Below, piece after piece: positions 20,661 through 28,583 of a stretch of DNA of 64,000 nt. The position numbers and the translations under genes were made by a program. Below the pieces are notes generated by a model that saw only the letters and a program-made list of their open reading frames with translations, was not told the origin of the DNA and ran no database searches. Every line of letters begins with the position of its first letter. The first letter of the stretch is position 1. This DNA comes from Saccharopolyspora gregorii (GTDB lineage Bacteria > Actinomycetota > Actinomycetes > Mycobacteriales > Pseudonocardiaceae). The stretch spans positions 3,410,001 through 3,474,000 of the forward strand of contig NZ_CP059556.1 of the NCBI RefSeq assembly GCF_024734405.1, read 5' to 3'.

Positions 20661-20704
20661 GACCGTCCCGTTCGCCGCGACGACGCCGGGCGAACGGGAC
20701 GGTC
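20661..20704 (+). terminator. Hairpin after the aldo/keto reductase gene
   Basis: Perfect 16-bp arms, GACCGTCCCGTTCGCC (20661-20676) and GGCGAACGGGACGGTC (20689-20704), 12-nt loop. No T-tract, as is common in high-GC actinomycetes. Confidence 0.7.
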
Positions 20705-20813
20705 ACCTGCCGTCGGCGTGCGGCCGATCACCGCCACCCGAGCCCCCGAACGGCCCATCGGCGCATACGATCACCCGCGGCCCGATGCGAACGACCCGGA
20801 CGGGAAGCCGAAC

Positions 20814-22079
20814 ATGAGCGAGCACGACCACCCCGGTGGCCTGGCGCATCCGCGACAGCCGATGACCGGTCGCGACCCGGACGAACCGGGCCGGGTCGCC
20901 ACTCCCCTGGAGCTGCTGTTCGACCTGACCTTCGTGGTCGCGGTCGGCACCGCCGCCTCCTTCCTCGCCGAGACGCTGGCCGGGGGGCACGTCGTGCCAG
21001 GGATCACCGCGTTCGTGCTCGCGATGTTCGCGATCAGCGTGGCGTGGATCAGCTTCAGCTGGTTCGCCTCCGCCTTCGACACCGACGACTGGCTGTACCG
21101 GGCGTTGACGATGCTGCAGATGATCGGCGTGGTCGTCTTCGCCCTGGGCCTGCCCGCGCTGTTCACCGGCCTGGCCGAGGAGTCGCGCCTCGAAGTGCGG
21201 GTGATCGTGCTCGGCTACGTCGTGATGCGGGTCGCGATGGTGCTGCAGTGGTGGCGGGCGGCGCGGGAATCGCCCGAGTTCAGCGCGGTCGGCTTCGCGA
21301 ACATCCGGTGGACGGTGCTCGCGCAGGTCGGCTGGGTCGTGCTCGCCTTCGCGAACCTGCCGCTCGGCGTCGCGTTGGCGGCGTTCGTGCTGCTCGGGCT
21401 GCTGGAGCTGGCGCTGCCGGTCTTCGCGCAGGGGCGCGCGCACGGCACGCCCTGGCACCCGCACCACGTGGCGGAGCGCTACAGCGCCTTCGCGATCATC
21501 ACCCTCGGCGAAGGCGTCGTCGGCACCATCGCCTCCTCCGGCGAGCTGCTCGGCGGCGGCAGCGGCGTGAACTGGAGCGGGGACGCGGTCGCGGTGGTCG
21601 TCGCGGGCGTCGGCCTGACCTTCGGCATGTGGTGGGTGTACTTCGCGACCCCGTTCGGCGGGGTGCTGGAGCAGCGCCGCGCCCGCGGCTACCTGTTCGG
21701 CTACGGGCACATCCTGGTGTTCGGGGGAATCGCCGGGACCGGTGCCGGGCTGCACCTGGCGGGGTTGCAGCTGGAGCACCACTCGACGATCGGCAACGCC
21801 ACGGTGGTGCTGGCGCTGGCCGTGCCGCTCGGGCTGTACCTGCTGGTCGTGTACCTGCTGCACGCGCTGCTGCTGTCGGAGGCCGACGGGTTCCACGTGC
21901 TGCTGCTGGTGATCACGCTCGGGGTGCTCGGGGCCGCGGTCGCGCTGGCCGCGGCGGGCGTGGGGATCGCGGCGTGCCTGCTGGTGGTGATGCTGGCGCC
22001 GTACGTGACGGTGCTCGGCCACGAGACGATCGGGCACCGGCACCAGCGGCGCGCGCTGGACGGCCTGCGGCGGCGCTGA
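20814..22079 (+). CDS. LtrA-family low-temperature-requirement membrane protein
   Basis: 421 aa integral membrane protein with about 10-12 hydrophobic segments. The family signature ELLFDLTFVVAVGTAAS lies after a polar N-terminus (about residues 35-52), and HHVAERYSAFAIITLGEGVVGTI in the middle is typical of LtrA proteins. Biochemical function of the family is not settled. I chose the ATG at 20814 because the upstream in-frame extension is non-conserved. It follows the AKR gene across a hairpin, so it is probably transcribed separately. Confidence 0.9.
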   Translation: MSEHDHPGGLAHPRQPMTGRDPDEPGRVATPLELLFDLTFVVAVGTAASFLAETLAGGHVVPGITAFVLAMFAISVAWISFSWFASAFDTDDWLYRALTMLQMIGVVVFALGLPALFTGLAEESRLEVRVIVLGYVVMRVAMVLQWWRAARESPEFSAVGFANIRWTVLAQVGWVVLAFANLPLGVALAAFVLLGLLELALPVFAQGRAHGTPWHPHHVAERYSAFAIITLGEGVVGTIASSGELLGGGSGVNWSGDAVAVVVAGVGLTFGMWWVYFATPFGGVLEQRRARGYLFGYGHILVFGGIAGTGAGLHLAGLQLEHHSTIGNATVVLALAVPLGLYLLVVYLLHALLLSEADGFHVLLLVITLGVLGAAVALAAAGVGIAACLLVVMLAPYVTVLGHETIGHRHQRRALDGLRRR

Positions 22080-22084
22080 TGTTC

Positions 22085-22177
22085 ACCCGGCGGCGGCGCC
22101 GCAGGCGATCATCCGGCGGCGGCGCCGCAGGCGAGCACCCGGCGCGGTCGCCGCAGGCGATCATCCGGCGCGGTCGG
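22085..22177 (+). repeat. 26-bp tandem repeat, about 3.5 units
   Basis: Units 22085-22110, 22111-22136 and 22137-22162, plus a partial fourth, share AYCCGGCG(G)CGG-CGCCGCAGGCGA. The array fills the gap between convergent ltrA and MFS genes and forms the last codons and stop of the MFS gene. Each unit can fold on its GGCGGCGCCGCC-like core, so it may act as a terminator. Confidence 0.8.
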
Positions 22178-23333
22178 CGCCGTCGAACGGCAGGCCGCGG
22201 GCGAGGAACGCGGTGCCCGCGAGCCCGATCGCGGTGGCGAGCAGCACCCCGGCCGCGCCGACCCCGCTGGCGACCAGCCCCACCGCGCCGGGCAGCACGA
22301 CCTGCCCGGCGCGGTTCCCGGTGAGGCGCAACGACATCGCGCGCCCGCGCAGGCCGGGCGGTGTCGATTCGGCCAGCCACGACATGGTCAGCGGCTGCCC
22401 GACGCCGAGCCCGAGCCCGGCGATCAGCACCGCGACGGCCAGCGCCCACACCGGCACCGGTGCCGCGGTCACCGCGAGCCCGACCGCGGCGGCGGTGATG
22501 CTCAGCACCAGCAGCTTCCGGCGGCCCAGCAGCCGGGTGGTGCTGCCCAGGAAGAACCGGGACACCATCGAGGCCACCGCCCGCAGTCCCAGCAGCCCAC
22601 CGACCACGCCGGAGGCGATGTGCCGTTCGGCGCCGAGCGCGGGGAGGTACACCACCGACAGGTCCACGGCCGCGAGCACCACGCAGCTCGTGCACAGCGC
22701 GGGCACCAGTCCCGGCAGCCGCAGCAGCCCGCGCACTCCCGGCGAGCCGTCCGGTGCGGCGGCCGAGGACGGGGTGCCGCTGGTGATGCCGAAGGAGCAC
22801 ACCAGCAGCGCAGCGGCTAGCGCCGTCGCTCCCCAGAAGATCGGCGTGGTGTCCGGGATCGCCGCCGCACCGCCGAACACGACGATCAGCAGCGGCCCGG
22901 CGGCCTGCCCGAGGGAGGCGGCGAACGTGTAGTAGCCGAACGCCGCGTCCAGCCGCGCCGAGGACGTCATGTTCGCCACCAGCGCCTGCTGCCCGATCAC
23001 CGAGCACAGGTGGGCGGTGCCCAGCAGCACGTTGCCCACGACGAGCCCCAGCACCGAGCCGCCGAGGGTCAGGAACGCCGCGCCCGCCGCGCACATCAGT
23101 ACGCCGCCGGCGACCATCACCCGCCGCTCCCCCAGCCGGTCCACGATGTGCCCGGCGGGCAGCGCCAGCACCAGCGGCACCAGCGCGAAGCTGCCGGAGA
23201 GCACGCCCAGCCAGGACGCGGGCACGTCCAGCTCCAGCGCGCGGTAGGAGGTGGCGGGCCGCAGCACGAAGGTGACGACCTGGGTCAGCACCGCGTGCGC
23301 CAGCAGCACCCACACCCGCCGGTCGAGCCTCAC
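22161..23333 (-). CDS. MFS transporter
   Basis: 390 aa with about 12 hydrophobic segments. The MFS loop motif appears as AGHIVDRLGERRVMVAGG after helix 2, with a second copy-like loop GSTTRLLGRRKLLVL in the C-terminal half. It is likely a drug or metabolite exporter, but the substrate cannot be read from sequence. The GTG start overlaps the gntR stop (GTGA), so transporter and regulator form one operon. The C-terminal codons run into the 26-bp tandem repeat. Confidence 0.88.
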   Translation of the reverse strand: MRLDRRVWVLLAHAVLTQVVTFVLRPATSYRALELDVPASWLGVLSGSFALVPLVLALPAGHIVDRLGERRVMVAGGVLMCAAGAAFLTLGGSVLGLVVGNVLLGTAHLCSVIGQQALVANMTSSARLDAAFGYYTFAASLGQAAGPLLIVVFGGAAAIPDTTPIFWGATALAAALLVCSFGITSGTPSSAAAPDGSPGVRGLLRLPGLVPALCTSCVVLAAVDLSVVYLPALGAERHIASGVVGGLLGLRAVASMVSRFFLGSTTRLLGRRKLLVLSITAAAVGLAVTAAPVPVWALAVAVLIAGLGLGVGQPLTMSWLAESTPPGLRGRAMSLRLTGNRAGQVVLPGAVGLVASGVGAAGVLLATAIGLAGTAFLARGLPFDGADRAG

Positions 23334-24007
23334 GAGGCGTCGCCGTGCAGCAGGCTGCGCGCGGACCGGGCGCTGAGGCTGGCGTCGATGTGCCTGCGCA
23401 TCAGGTCGGCGGCGGCCTCGGCGTCCCCGGCGATGACGTGTTCGGCGAGCAGCCGGTGCTCGTCGTCGCGCTCGTTGCGCTCCGCGGAGCTGCGGCCTTC
23501 GGCGAGCGCGTGCATCCGGTACCGGTCGGCCTTGTCCCACAGCCCGTCGAGCGCGTCGACGAGCAGATCGTTGTGCGAGGCGCGGTAGATCGCGGCGTGG
23601 AACCGGCGCTGCTCGGCGAGCTGCTGCAAGGACGGGTCGTTCGGCAGGGCCCGCTGCTCGTCGACGGAGCGGCGGATCTCGGCGATGTCGTCCTTGGTGC
23701 GGCGTTCGGCGGCGAGGGCGGCGGCCGTCGGGTCCAGCACCCGCCGCAGCTCCACGAGGTCCCGGACCTCTTCCCCGCTGAGCTGGGTGACGCGGGCGTC
23801 GCGGTGCGCGTCGAGCTCCACGAACCGTTCCGTCATGAGCCTGCGCAGCGCCTCCCGCAGCGGGGTGGTGCTGATCCCGATGGTGCGGGCGAGGGTCGCC
23901 TGGTTCAGCACCGAGCCCGGCGGGAACTCGCCGGAGAGGATCTTCTCGCGCACGCTCGCGTAGGCGTACTCGCTCTTGGTCATGCGCGCTGCCGCCGGTT
24001 CGTCCAT
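23330..24007 (-). CDS. GntR-family regulator, FCD/FadR subfamily
   Basis: 225 aa. The N-terminal winged helix-turn-helix reads AYASVREKILSGEFPPGSVLNQATLARTIGISTTPLREALRRL; the C-terminal FCD ligand domain shows LVELRRVLDP, FHAAIYRASHN and DDEHRLLAEHVIAGD, which carry the usual metal-binding His/Asp residues. It is co-transcribed with the MFS gene and probably controls it. I chose the ATG at 24007 with AAGGGCGGG upstream. Possible operators lie at 24026-24156. Confidence 0.9.
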   Translation of the reverse strand: MDEPAAARMTKSEYAYASVREKILSGEFPPGSVLNQATLARTIGISTTPLREALRRLMTERFVELDAHRDARVTQLSGEEVRDLVELRRVLDPTAAALAAERRTKDDIAEIRRSVDEQRALPNDPSLQQLAEQRRFHAAIYRASHNDLLVDALDGLWDKADRYRMHALAEGRSSAERNERDDEHRLLAEHVIAGDAEAAADLMRRHIDASLSARSARSLLHGDAS

Positions 24008-24025
24008 GCACCCGCCCTTCGATCC

Positions 24026-24156
24026 CTTATAGCCTCGCACATCGGTGCGGGCGGATGCATCGAAGGTGGCATCACCACAGGTGGTGACCTCAGCGACGGC
24101 GAGTCGGGATCATCACGATCGCCGGATCAGGAGCCCTCGCGGGCGGAGGTTATAAG
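24026..24156. promoter_or_regulatory. Candidate GntR operator region
   Basis: Upstream of gntR are the inverted repeat TCACCAC-AG-GTGGTGA (24072-24087) and two related sites, CTTATAGCC (24026-24034, reverse GGCTATAAG) and GGTTATAAG (24148-24156). The outer sites are 122 bp apart, which could allow looping. Assignment to this regulator is inference. Confidence 0.5.
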
Positions 24157-24167
24157 CTGCGTGGCGC

Positions 24168-24353
24168 TCACTTCGAGGCGTCCTTGCCGCGCTGCCAGAA
24201 CAGCACCCCGCCCTGCGCGACGGCGGCGAGCGCGACGAGCCCGACCGCGAGCCCCGTCATCCAGGTCCAGCCGATGTAGAACGCCACGCCGACCACCAGG
24301 GCGAGGACGATGAGCGTCCTGATCAGGAACAACGTCATGCTCCGCGTGCTCAT
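24168..24353 (-). CDS. Small two-helix membrane protein
   Basis: 61 aa with two hydrophobic segments (about 8-29 and 31-52) separated by a short turn WTWMTG, and a basic C-terminus QRGKDASK. A GGGGAGGGG-type ribosome site lies upstream of the ATG. I do not recognise a named family; such proteins are common in actinomycete genomes. It shares the 160-bp upstream side with gntR but is on the same strand, so it is not divergent from it. Confidence 0.75.
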   Translation of the reverse strand: MSTRSMTLFLIRTLIVLALVVGVAFYIGWTWMTGLAVGLVALAAVAQGGVLFWQRGKDASK

Positions 24354-24419
24354 CAGGACACCCCTCCCCGTTCCGGAGCGGCGCCGCGCCGCCCCCGCGG
24401 AACCCTACCGACCGGCTGA

Positions 24420-24617
24420 TCAGCGGTCGTACCGACCGGACTTGACCGCCCCCAGGAACGCCGCGAAACCCGCCGTCGACGCGGCCAGTACCGGAGACGC
24501 CTCGCCGAGTTTGCTGTCCCGGAGGAGAGCTCGTCCGGGCAAGTTCAGCGCTGTCTCCACGCAGGCGTTCGCTTGTCCCGATCGCGCGGACTTGATCCAG
24601 TTCGGCTCCGGAAGCAC
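24420..24617 (-). CDS. DUF397 protein, distal copy
   Basis: 65 aa DUF397. Core: WIKSARSGQANACVETA, RDSKLGEASPVL and FAAFLGAVKSGRYD. It starts at GTG (24617) with GGAG upstream. It is a close paralogue of the copy at 24812; similarity continues 8 bp past the stop codon, so the duplication is recent. DUF397 proteins usually pair with a neighbouring XRE/DUF5753 regulator (WhiJ-like sets); the biochemical role is poorly defined. Confidence 0.9.
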   Translation of the reverse strand: MLPEPNWIKSARSGQANACVETALNLPGRALLRDSKLGEASPVLAASTAGFAAFLGAVKSGRYDR

Positions 24618-24811
24618 GTTGCTACTCCTTCATGCGTGAGGCGTGACATCCAGCGATGTTGCGCAAGAACGCGCTCAACTCCGCCGCCTTCCGGTGCGCC
24701 GGTTCGCGACGAGGCGAAACGGCCGGGCTAGCTCGGTGGCGTCCACGACGAGCGCCCCGAGCAGGACCGCCCCCTCCCTGCTCGGGCGGCGGGGCATTTC
24801 CCAGCGGCTGA

Positions 24812-25012
24812 TCAGCGGTCGTACTTGCCGGACTTGACCGCTCCGAGGAACGCGGCGAAACCGTCGGCCGACGCCACCAGCACCGGGGACGCCTCACCTA
24901 GCTTGCTGTCCCGCACCCACGCTCTTCCCGGCACGTCCAGCGCCACCTCGACGCAGTTGTTCCCCTGCCCGCTCCGGGATGCCTTGCGCCACTTCGCTGA
25001 AGAGATCGACAT
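24812..25012 (-). CDS. DUF397 protein, proximal copy
   Basis: 66 aa DUF397 directly downstream of the XRE gene (15-bp gap), so almost certainly co-transcribed. Core: WRKASRSGQGNNCVEVA, VRDSKLGEASPVLVAS and FAAFLGAVKSGKYD. It is probably the cognate partner of the XRE regulator. The region 24618-24811 between the two DUF397 copies holds only a weak 40-codon frame that I did not call. Confidence 0.93.
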   Translation of the reverse strand: MSISSAKWRKASRSGQGNNCVEVALDVPGRAWVRDSKLGEASPVLVASADGFAAFLGAVKSGKYDR

Positions 25013-25027
25013 GCCCCGCAGTATCCC

Positions 25028-25873
25028 TCAGAGATCCACAAGCTCCCCCCTCAGCCCGCGGATCAGCGCCGAGCTGTCGGCCACCGGCAATGCAGTCGAC
25101 CGCACGTCATCGAAGAGTTTCGCCAACGTGGCCACTTCGTCCGGCTTGTCCACGAGTTGCCCGCCGATCGGAGTATCCATGTACCCAAGGCTTTCGTGGT
25201 CCGAGTCCGGAAAACCGAGCAACACGAAGGAACCGTGCGGACATGCGTGCGCTCCCGCTCCGTACGGCAGCACCTGAATGATCACGTTCGGCTGGGCGGA
25301 CATCGAGATCAGATGATCGAGCTGCCGGTCCATGAGATCCCGTCCGCCGACACGGCGATGCAGGGCTTCCTCCGCGAGCACGACCCGCAGTTCCAGTCGG
25401 GGCTCTTCAAGCAGCCTCCGCTGACGCGCCAGCCTGGCCGAAACCCACGCATCCAGCGTGTCCCCACTCAGCGATGCACGTCCGACTTGGTGCATCTCGC
25501 GCACGTAGTCCTCGGTTTGAAGCAGACCGGGGATGATACCCAGTTCGAACGTACACACCTGCGAAGCGTCAGTCTCGTAGTCGACATAGGGCGCGAACCA
25601 CGAAGGAAGCCGGTAGGCGGACCAACGCCCACGACTCGTCCCTGCTCGCCGGATCTCCTCCATCTCGCCCCGGACAGCTTGATCAGCGCCGTAGAGGTCG
25701 AGCAAAGCCGCAAGCTCCAGCTTCTTCGCACCCGATCTTCCGGCCTCCATGTGCCTGATTTTTGCTTCCGAGCAGCCGAGCCTCCGCGCCGCATCGGTCG
25801 TGCTCAGAGCCGCGCCAACGCGAAGTTTCCGAAGCCACTGGCCGAGATGCCGACGTTGCGCTGTTGCTGCCAT
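25028..25873 (-). CDS. XRE-family regulator with DUF5753 domain
   Basis: 281 aa. The helix-turn-helix is at about 10-60 (LGQWLRKLRVGAALSTTDAARRLGCSEAKIRHMEAG); the rest is DUF5753 with WFAPYVDYETDASQVCTFELGIIPGLLQTEDYVREMH and the C-terminal IIQVLPYGAGAHACPHGSFVLLGF. The ATG at 25873 has CGGAGG at ideal spacing. It forms an operon with DUF397 and is divergent from a small zinc-type protein gene, a common arrangement in Pseudonocardiales and Streptomyces (WhiJ-like). Likely autoregulated through the paired sites at 25921-25950. Confidence 0.92.
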   Translation of the reverse strand: MAATAQRRHLGQWLRKLRVGAALSTTDAARRLGCSEAKIRHMEAGRSGAKKLELAALLDLYGADQAVRGEMEEIRRAGTSRGRWSAYRLPSWFAPYVDYETDASQVCTFELGIIPGLLQTEDYVREMHQVGRASLSGDTLDAWVSARLARQRRLLEEPRLELRVVLAEEALHRRVGGRDLMDRQLDHLISMSAQPNVIIQVLPYGAGAHACPHGSFVLLGFPDSDHESLGYMDTPIGGQLVDKPDEVATLAKLFDDVRSTALPVADSSALIRGLRGELVDL

Positions 25874-25920
25874 CCACTGCCTCCGACATGCGGTGTCACC
25901 TGAAGAGGTAATCGACATTC

Positions 25921-25968
25921 TGACACGTCAACTTTATCTTTGACGAGTCAAGATCACACACGGTGATC
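25921..25968. promoter_or_regulatory. Paired operator-like sites in the XRE/zinc-protein divergent promoter
   Basis: TGACACGTCA (25921-25930) and TGACGAGTCA (25941-25950) share the form TGACnnGTCA and are exactly 20 bp apart, two helical turns. A further inverted repeat GATCAC-n5-GTGATC lies at 25952-25968. All fall between divergent starts at 25873 and 25996. Confidence 0.6.
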
Positions 25969-25995
25969 GTACGGCAACAGATCTGGAGGGTTCGC

Positions 25996-26238
25996 ATGGT
26001 CGGAAACCACCAGCGAAATCGACAACGCCACTTCTGGCGCCCGGCAGGAGACGGACGCAGGCACGCGTTCCGGGGATCTCGGTGGGACGGGCGGACGACC
26101 GAGGCGGTCACGGTGTGCGGCGACGAGGTGACGTTGTCGGCCGACACCGACGAGACCGCGTGGGTCGTCGCCCCCAGCTGTCTCGACTGCAACGGCCTGC
26201 TGCTGCGGGAGAAGCGCGGAGGAGGCGGGCATGGATGA
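25996..26238 (+). CDS. Small zinc-finger-like protein
   Basis: 80 aa. Pattern: HFWRPAGDGRRHAF near the N-terminus, AVTVCGDEVTL in the middle and SCLDCNGLL at the C-terminus. The Cys/His spacing is typical of small actinobacterial zinc-ribbon-like proteins that sit beside XRE/DUF397 loci. A GGAGGG ribosome site precedes the ATG. Its stop overlaps the next ATG (ATGA). Zinc binding is inferred from the pattern. Confidence 0.8.
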   Translation: MVGNHQRNRQRHFWRPAGDGRRHAFRGSRWDGRTTEAVTVCGDEVTLSADTDETAWVVAPSCLDCNGLLLREKRGGGGHG

Positions 26239-26558
26239 TCGAGGGCTTCGCGGTCGATGCGACCGGACTGACGCACGTGGCGGAACTTCGCACCGGCCGG
26301 ACGCTGTGCGGTGCCGTTGTGGTGGCGGCGCGATCGGCGGTCCCGGCGGGCACCTGTGGTTCTTGTGTCGCGGAGACGCTGCTCGCCCGAGCGCGGCGAG
26401 CCCCCCGCGTCCGGAACGGACCGGAGCTTGGGCGCGGGGCCCGGGCGGGGGCCGCTGGCATCGTGTCCTGCGGTGTGCTGGAGGCAGCCTCCCCCGAGCC
26501 TGCGGCGGACACGTGCGCGGGCCGCTGGATTTGCGCCGGACCGAGCCCGCGGACCTGA
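26235..26558 (+). CDS. Second small Cys protein, possibly frameshifted at its 3' half
   Basis: 107 aa as read. The N-terminal half GLTHVAELRTGRTLCG...TCGSCVAETLLARA resembles the same small zinc-protein group as its neighbour, to which it is joined by an ATGA overlap. After about residue 60 the frame becomes Arg/Ala-rich and unconvincing. The frame starting at 26231 continues to 26623 and ends with ARCPRCLAATETGHEGPCAA, which looks like a second metal motif. A frameshift in the G/C runs near 26430-26455 could join the two; otherwise the gene is simply short. Uncertain. Confidence 0.5.
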   Translation: MIEGFAVDATGLTHVAELRTGRTLCGAVVVAARSAVPAGTCGSCVAETLLARARRAPRVRNGPELGRGARAGAAGIVSCGVLEAASPEPAADTCAGRWICAGPSPRT

Positions 26559-26798
26559 CCGCTCGGTGCCCTCGCTGCCTGGCCGCGACCGAGACCGGAC
26601 ACGAGGGACCGTGCGCCGCGTGACCTGACCTCGGGTCCGGTGCGCCGGACCCGCGCGAGCCTCCTGTGCGCCGCGACCTACCCCGATCCGGGTCGCGCGA
26701 GGGAGGACGGGACCCCGCATCCGCCCAGGCGGGTGCGGGGTTCTTCGCGCTTCGGGATCGGGTTGCTCGTGGGGTGGGGTTCGGGGTGGGGTTGGCGG

Positions 26799-27326
26799 AT
26801 GGTCGATGTGGTGGTGCCGGGTCCGGCGGACGATGGACTGGTCGACGCGGTGGCGGAGTTGCTGGAAGCGCAGGTGCGGGCGGGGGCCGCGCTCGGGTGG
26901 GTGGAACCGCCGCCGCGCGCGGAGATCGCCGAGCTGATCGGCGGGATCCTCGCCGACGGGCCGGGCGAGGCCGCGTGCGCGGTGGCCCGGGACGCGGGCG
27001 AGCTCGTCGGGTTCGGGTACTGGCGGCGCTACGCGCGGCCGACGCACCGCCCGCACGCGGACCTGGAGAAGCTGGCCGTCGCCCCGTCCGCGAGCAGGCG
27101 CGGGATCGGCCGGGCCGTGCTGCGCGCGCTCGTGGCGAGCGCCCGGGCGGCCGGCGTCGAACAGCTCACCCTCGACTTCCGCGGGGACAACCACGCCGCC
27201 GAACGCCTGTACCGCTCCGAGGGGTTCGTCGAATACGGGCGCCTCGCCGGGTTCGTCGCCCCGGCCGACGGCACCCGCCACGACAAGGTCCTGCACGTCA
27301 AGGACCTCCGCGCTCCGACCGGCTGA
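26799..27326 (+). CDS. GNAT-family N-acetyltransferase
   Basis: 175 aa. The acetyl-CoA site is visible as LAVAPSASRRGIGRAVLRALVASARAAGV (R/Q-x-x-G-x-G/A type loop), followed by LTLDFRGDNHAAERLYRSEGFVEYGR, the usual beta6-alpha4 part. The substrate is unknown. I chose the ATG at 26799 because the longer frame adds proline/arginine-rich sequence without family features. It stands alone between the XRE locus and two uncharacterised membrane proteins. Confidence 0.85.
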   Translation: MVDVVVPGPADDGLVDAVAELLEAQVRAGAALGWVEPPPRAEIAELIGGILADGPGEAACAVARDAGELVGFGYWRRYARPTHRPHADLEKLAVAPSASRRGIGRAVLRALVASARAAGVEQLTLDFRGDNHAAERLYRSEGFVEYGRLAGFVAPADGTRHDKVLHVKDLRAPTG

Positions 27327-27409
27327 AAACCCCGTGGCACGAGCCGAGATCCCGCTACGCTGATCCACTGATCACGATCGTGGGGCACGACTGATCCTGG
27401 GGGCGCGGC

Positions 27410-28282
27410 ATGGCGGACGACGACGAGGACGAGTCCCGGACCGGGCAACCGGATTCCAGCAACGTTCCGTGGGTGGCGATCATCGGATTCGCCGCGTCCG
27501 CGGTGACTGTGCTCGGATTCCTCGGGTTCCAGAACGTCGGCGAGGTCCGGGATTGGGTGGCGTCGGGGCCGAGCACGTCGGCCGCGCCGACCTTCGACCA
27601 CTACGCCGCGGACACCTCGGAATCCGACGACCACCCGACCACCGAGGAATCGGCGACCACCGAAGCATCCGAGAGCGCCGAGGAAACCACCGCGGAAACG
27701 ACCTCCGGCGAGGAGGAACCCGAATTCGACCCCGCCGACCTGGACGACGAGGACACCGATCCCACCCCGTTCACCAGTTCCGCGCTGCTCGTGAACTCGT
27801 TCACCACCGATCGCGGGACCACGTACGAGCTGGTCTCCGCGGGCGCGACGCCCTGCGGGGAGGCCACCGGCACCAGCGAGGACGTCCGCCGCACCCTGCA
27901 CTCCTACCGCTGCTCGACCGCGATGAGCGGCGTCTACCTGGTCGACGACGACACCGCGGGCGAGAACGCGCAGGTGCTCGTCTCGGTACAGGTCATCCCG
28001 TTCGAGACGGCCGCGGCCGCGGGCGGTGCCCGGGCGAGCATCAACGGGAACGCGCACTGGGACTTCGGCGTGTGGTGCCCCCGGTCCGGGATCGGGCAGC
28101 ACGCCTGCTCGACCGGCTACACCGACGCGCGCAGGTACGGCTACCAGCGCACCGACCACCGCTACCTGATCGGCGTGTCGGCGGTGTACGCGAACCTGAG
28201 CCCGACCAGGGACGCCGATCCCTGGCTGATCGAGGCGGCAGCGGAAGGCGTGTCGGCGAACGGGCCGCGGGACGACGGCTGA
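27410..28282 (+). CDS. Single-pass membrane protein with acidic linker, unknown
   Basis: 290 aa. A short acidic cytoplasmic N-terminus is followed by one transmembrane helix (about 21-41, VAIIGFAASAVTVLGFLGF), a Ser/Thr/Glu-rich linker (about 55-125) and a globular outer domain with four cysteines (ATPCGE, SYRCST, WCPRSG, QHACST) that could form two disulfides. The outer part ends with SAVYANLSPTRDADPWLIEAAAEGVSANG. No family is recognised. A GGGGGCGCGG stretch precedes the ATG. Confidence 0.75.
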   Translation: MADDDEDESRTGQPDSSNVPWVAIIGFAASAVTVLGFLGFQNVGEVRDWVASGPSTSAAPTFDHYAADTSESDDHPTTEESATTEASESAEETTAETTSGEEEPEFDPADLDDEDTDPTPFTSSALLVNSFTTDRGTTYELVSAGATPCGEATGTSEDVRRTLHSYRCSTAMSGVYLVDDDTAGENAQVLVSVQVIPFETAAAAGGARASINGNAHWDFGVWCPRSGIGQHACSTGYTDARRYGYQRTDHRYLIGVSAVYANLSPTRDADPWLIEAAAEGVSANGPRDDG

Positions 28283-28483
28283 ACCGGCCGCGCCCGCAAC
28301 CGGAAGCGGCATCCCGTTCCGCAGCCGACATCGCCGAATCGTCGAATCGTGCGATGACCGGTCGCACCACTTGCACGAAATCCGCAGTGGCACCGGAAGA
28401 GCGCCGATGTCGCGCGGCACGGCGCAATTTCCACGCCCGAACGGTTCCGCGCGACCGCCGAAAGGCCTAATCTCCGATTCAGG

Positions 28484-28572
28484 GAATCCCACCGGGACTT
28501 CCCACCGAGATTTCCCACCGGCCTTCCGCCGGGGCTTTCCACCGGGATTTTCCTCCGGTGCTTTCCACTGGG
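28484..28572 (+). repeat. Degenerate 12-14-bp tandem repeats upstream of 28584 gene
   Basis: About seven units of the form TTTCCCACCGGGA follow one another up to 12 bp before the next gene's ATG, filling its leader. The rest of the 301-bp gap (28283-28483) holds only a short CGAATCGT repeat and no gene. The array could affect transcript structure or be a polymorphic site. Confidence 0.75.
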
Positions 28573-28583
28573 GCTGGAGCCGC

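Noticed and set aside
22085-22180. CRISPR array
   Set aside because: Units are directly adjacent with no spacers; it is a simple tandem repeat. No cas genes and no other repeat-spacer pattern were seen in the window.
24618-24811. A 40-codon minus-strand frame between the two DUF397 copies (MPRRPSREGAVLLGAL...)
   Set aside because: No good ribosome site and no recognisable family; it could be real but the support is too weak to call.
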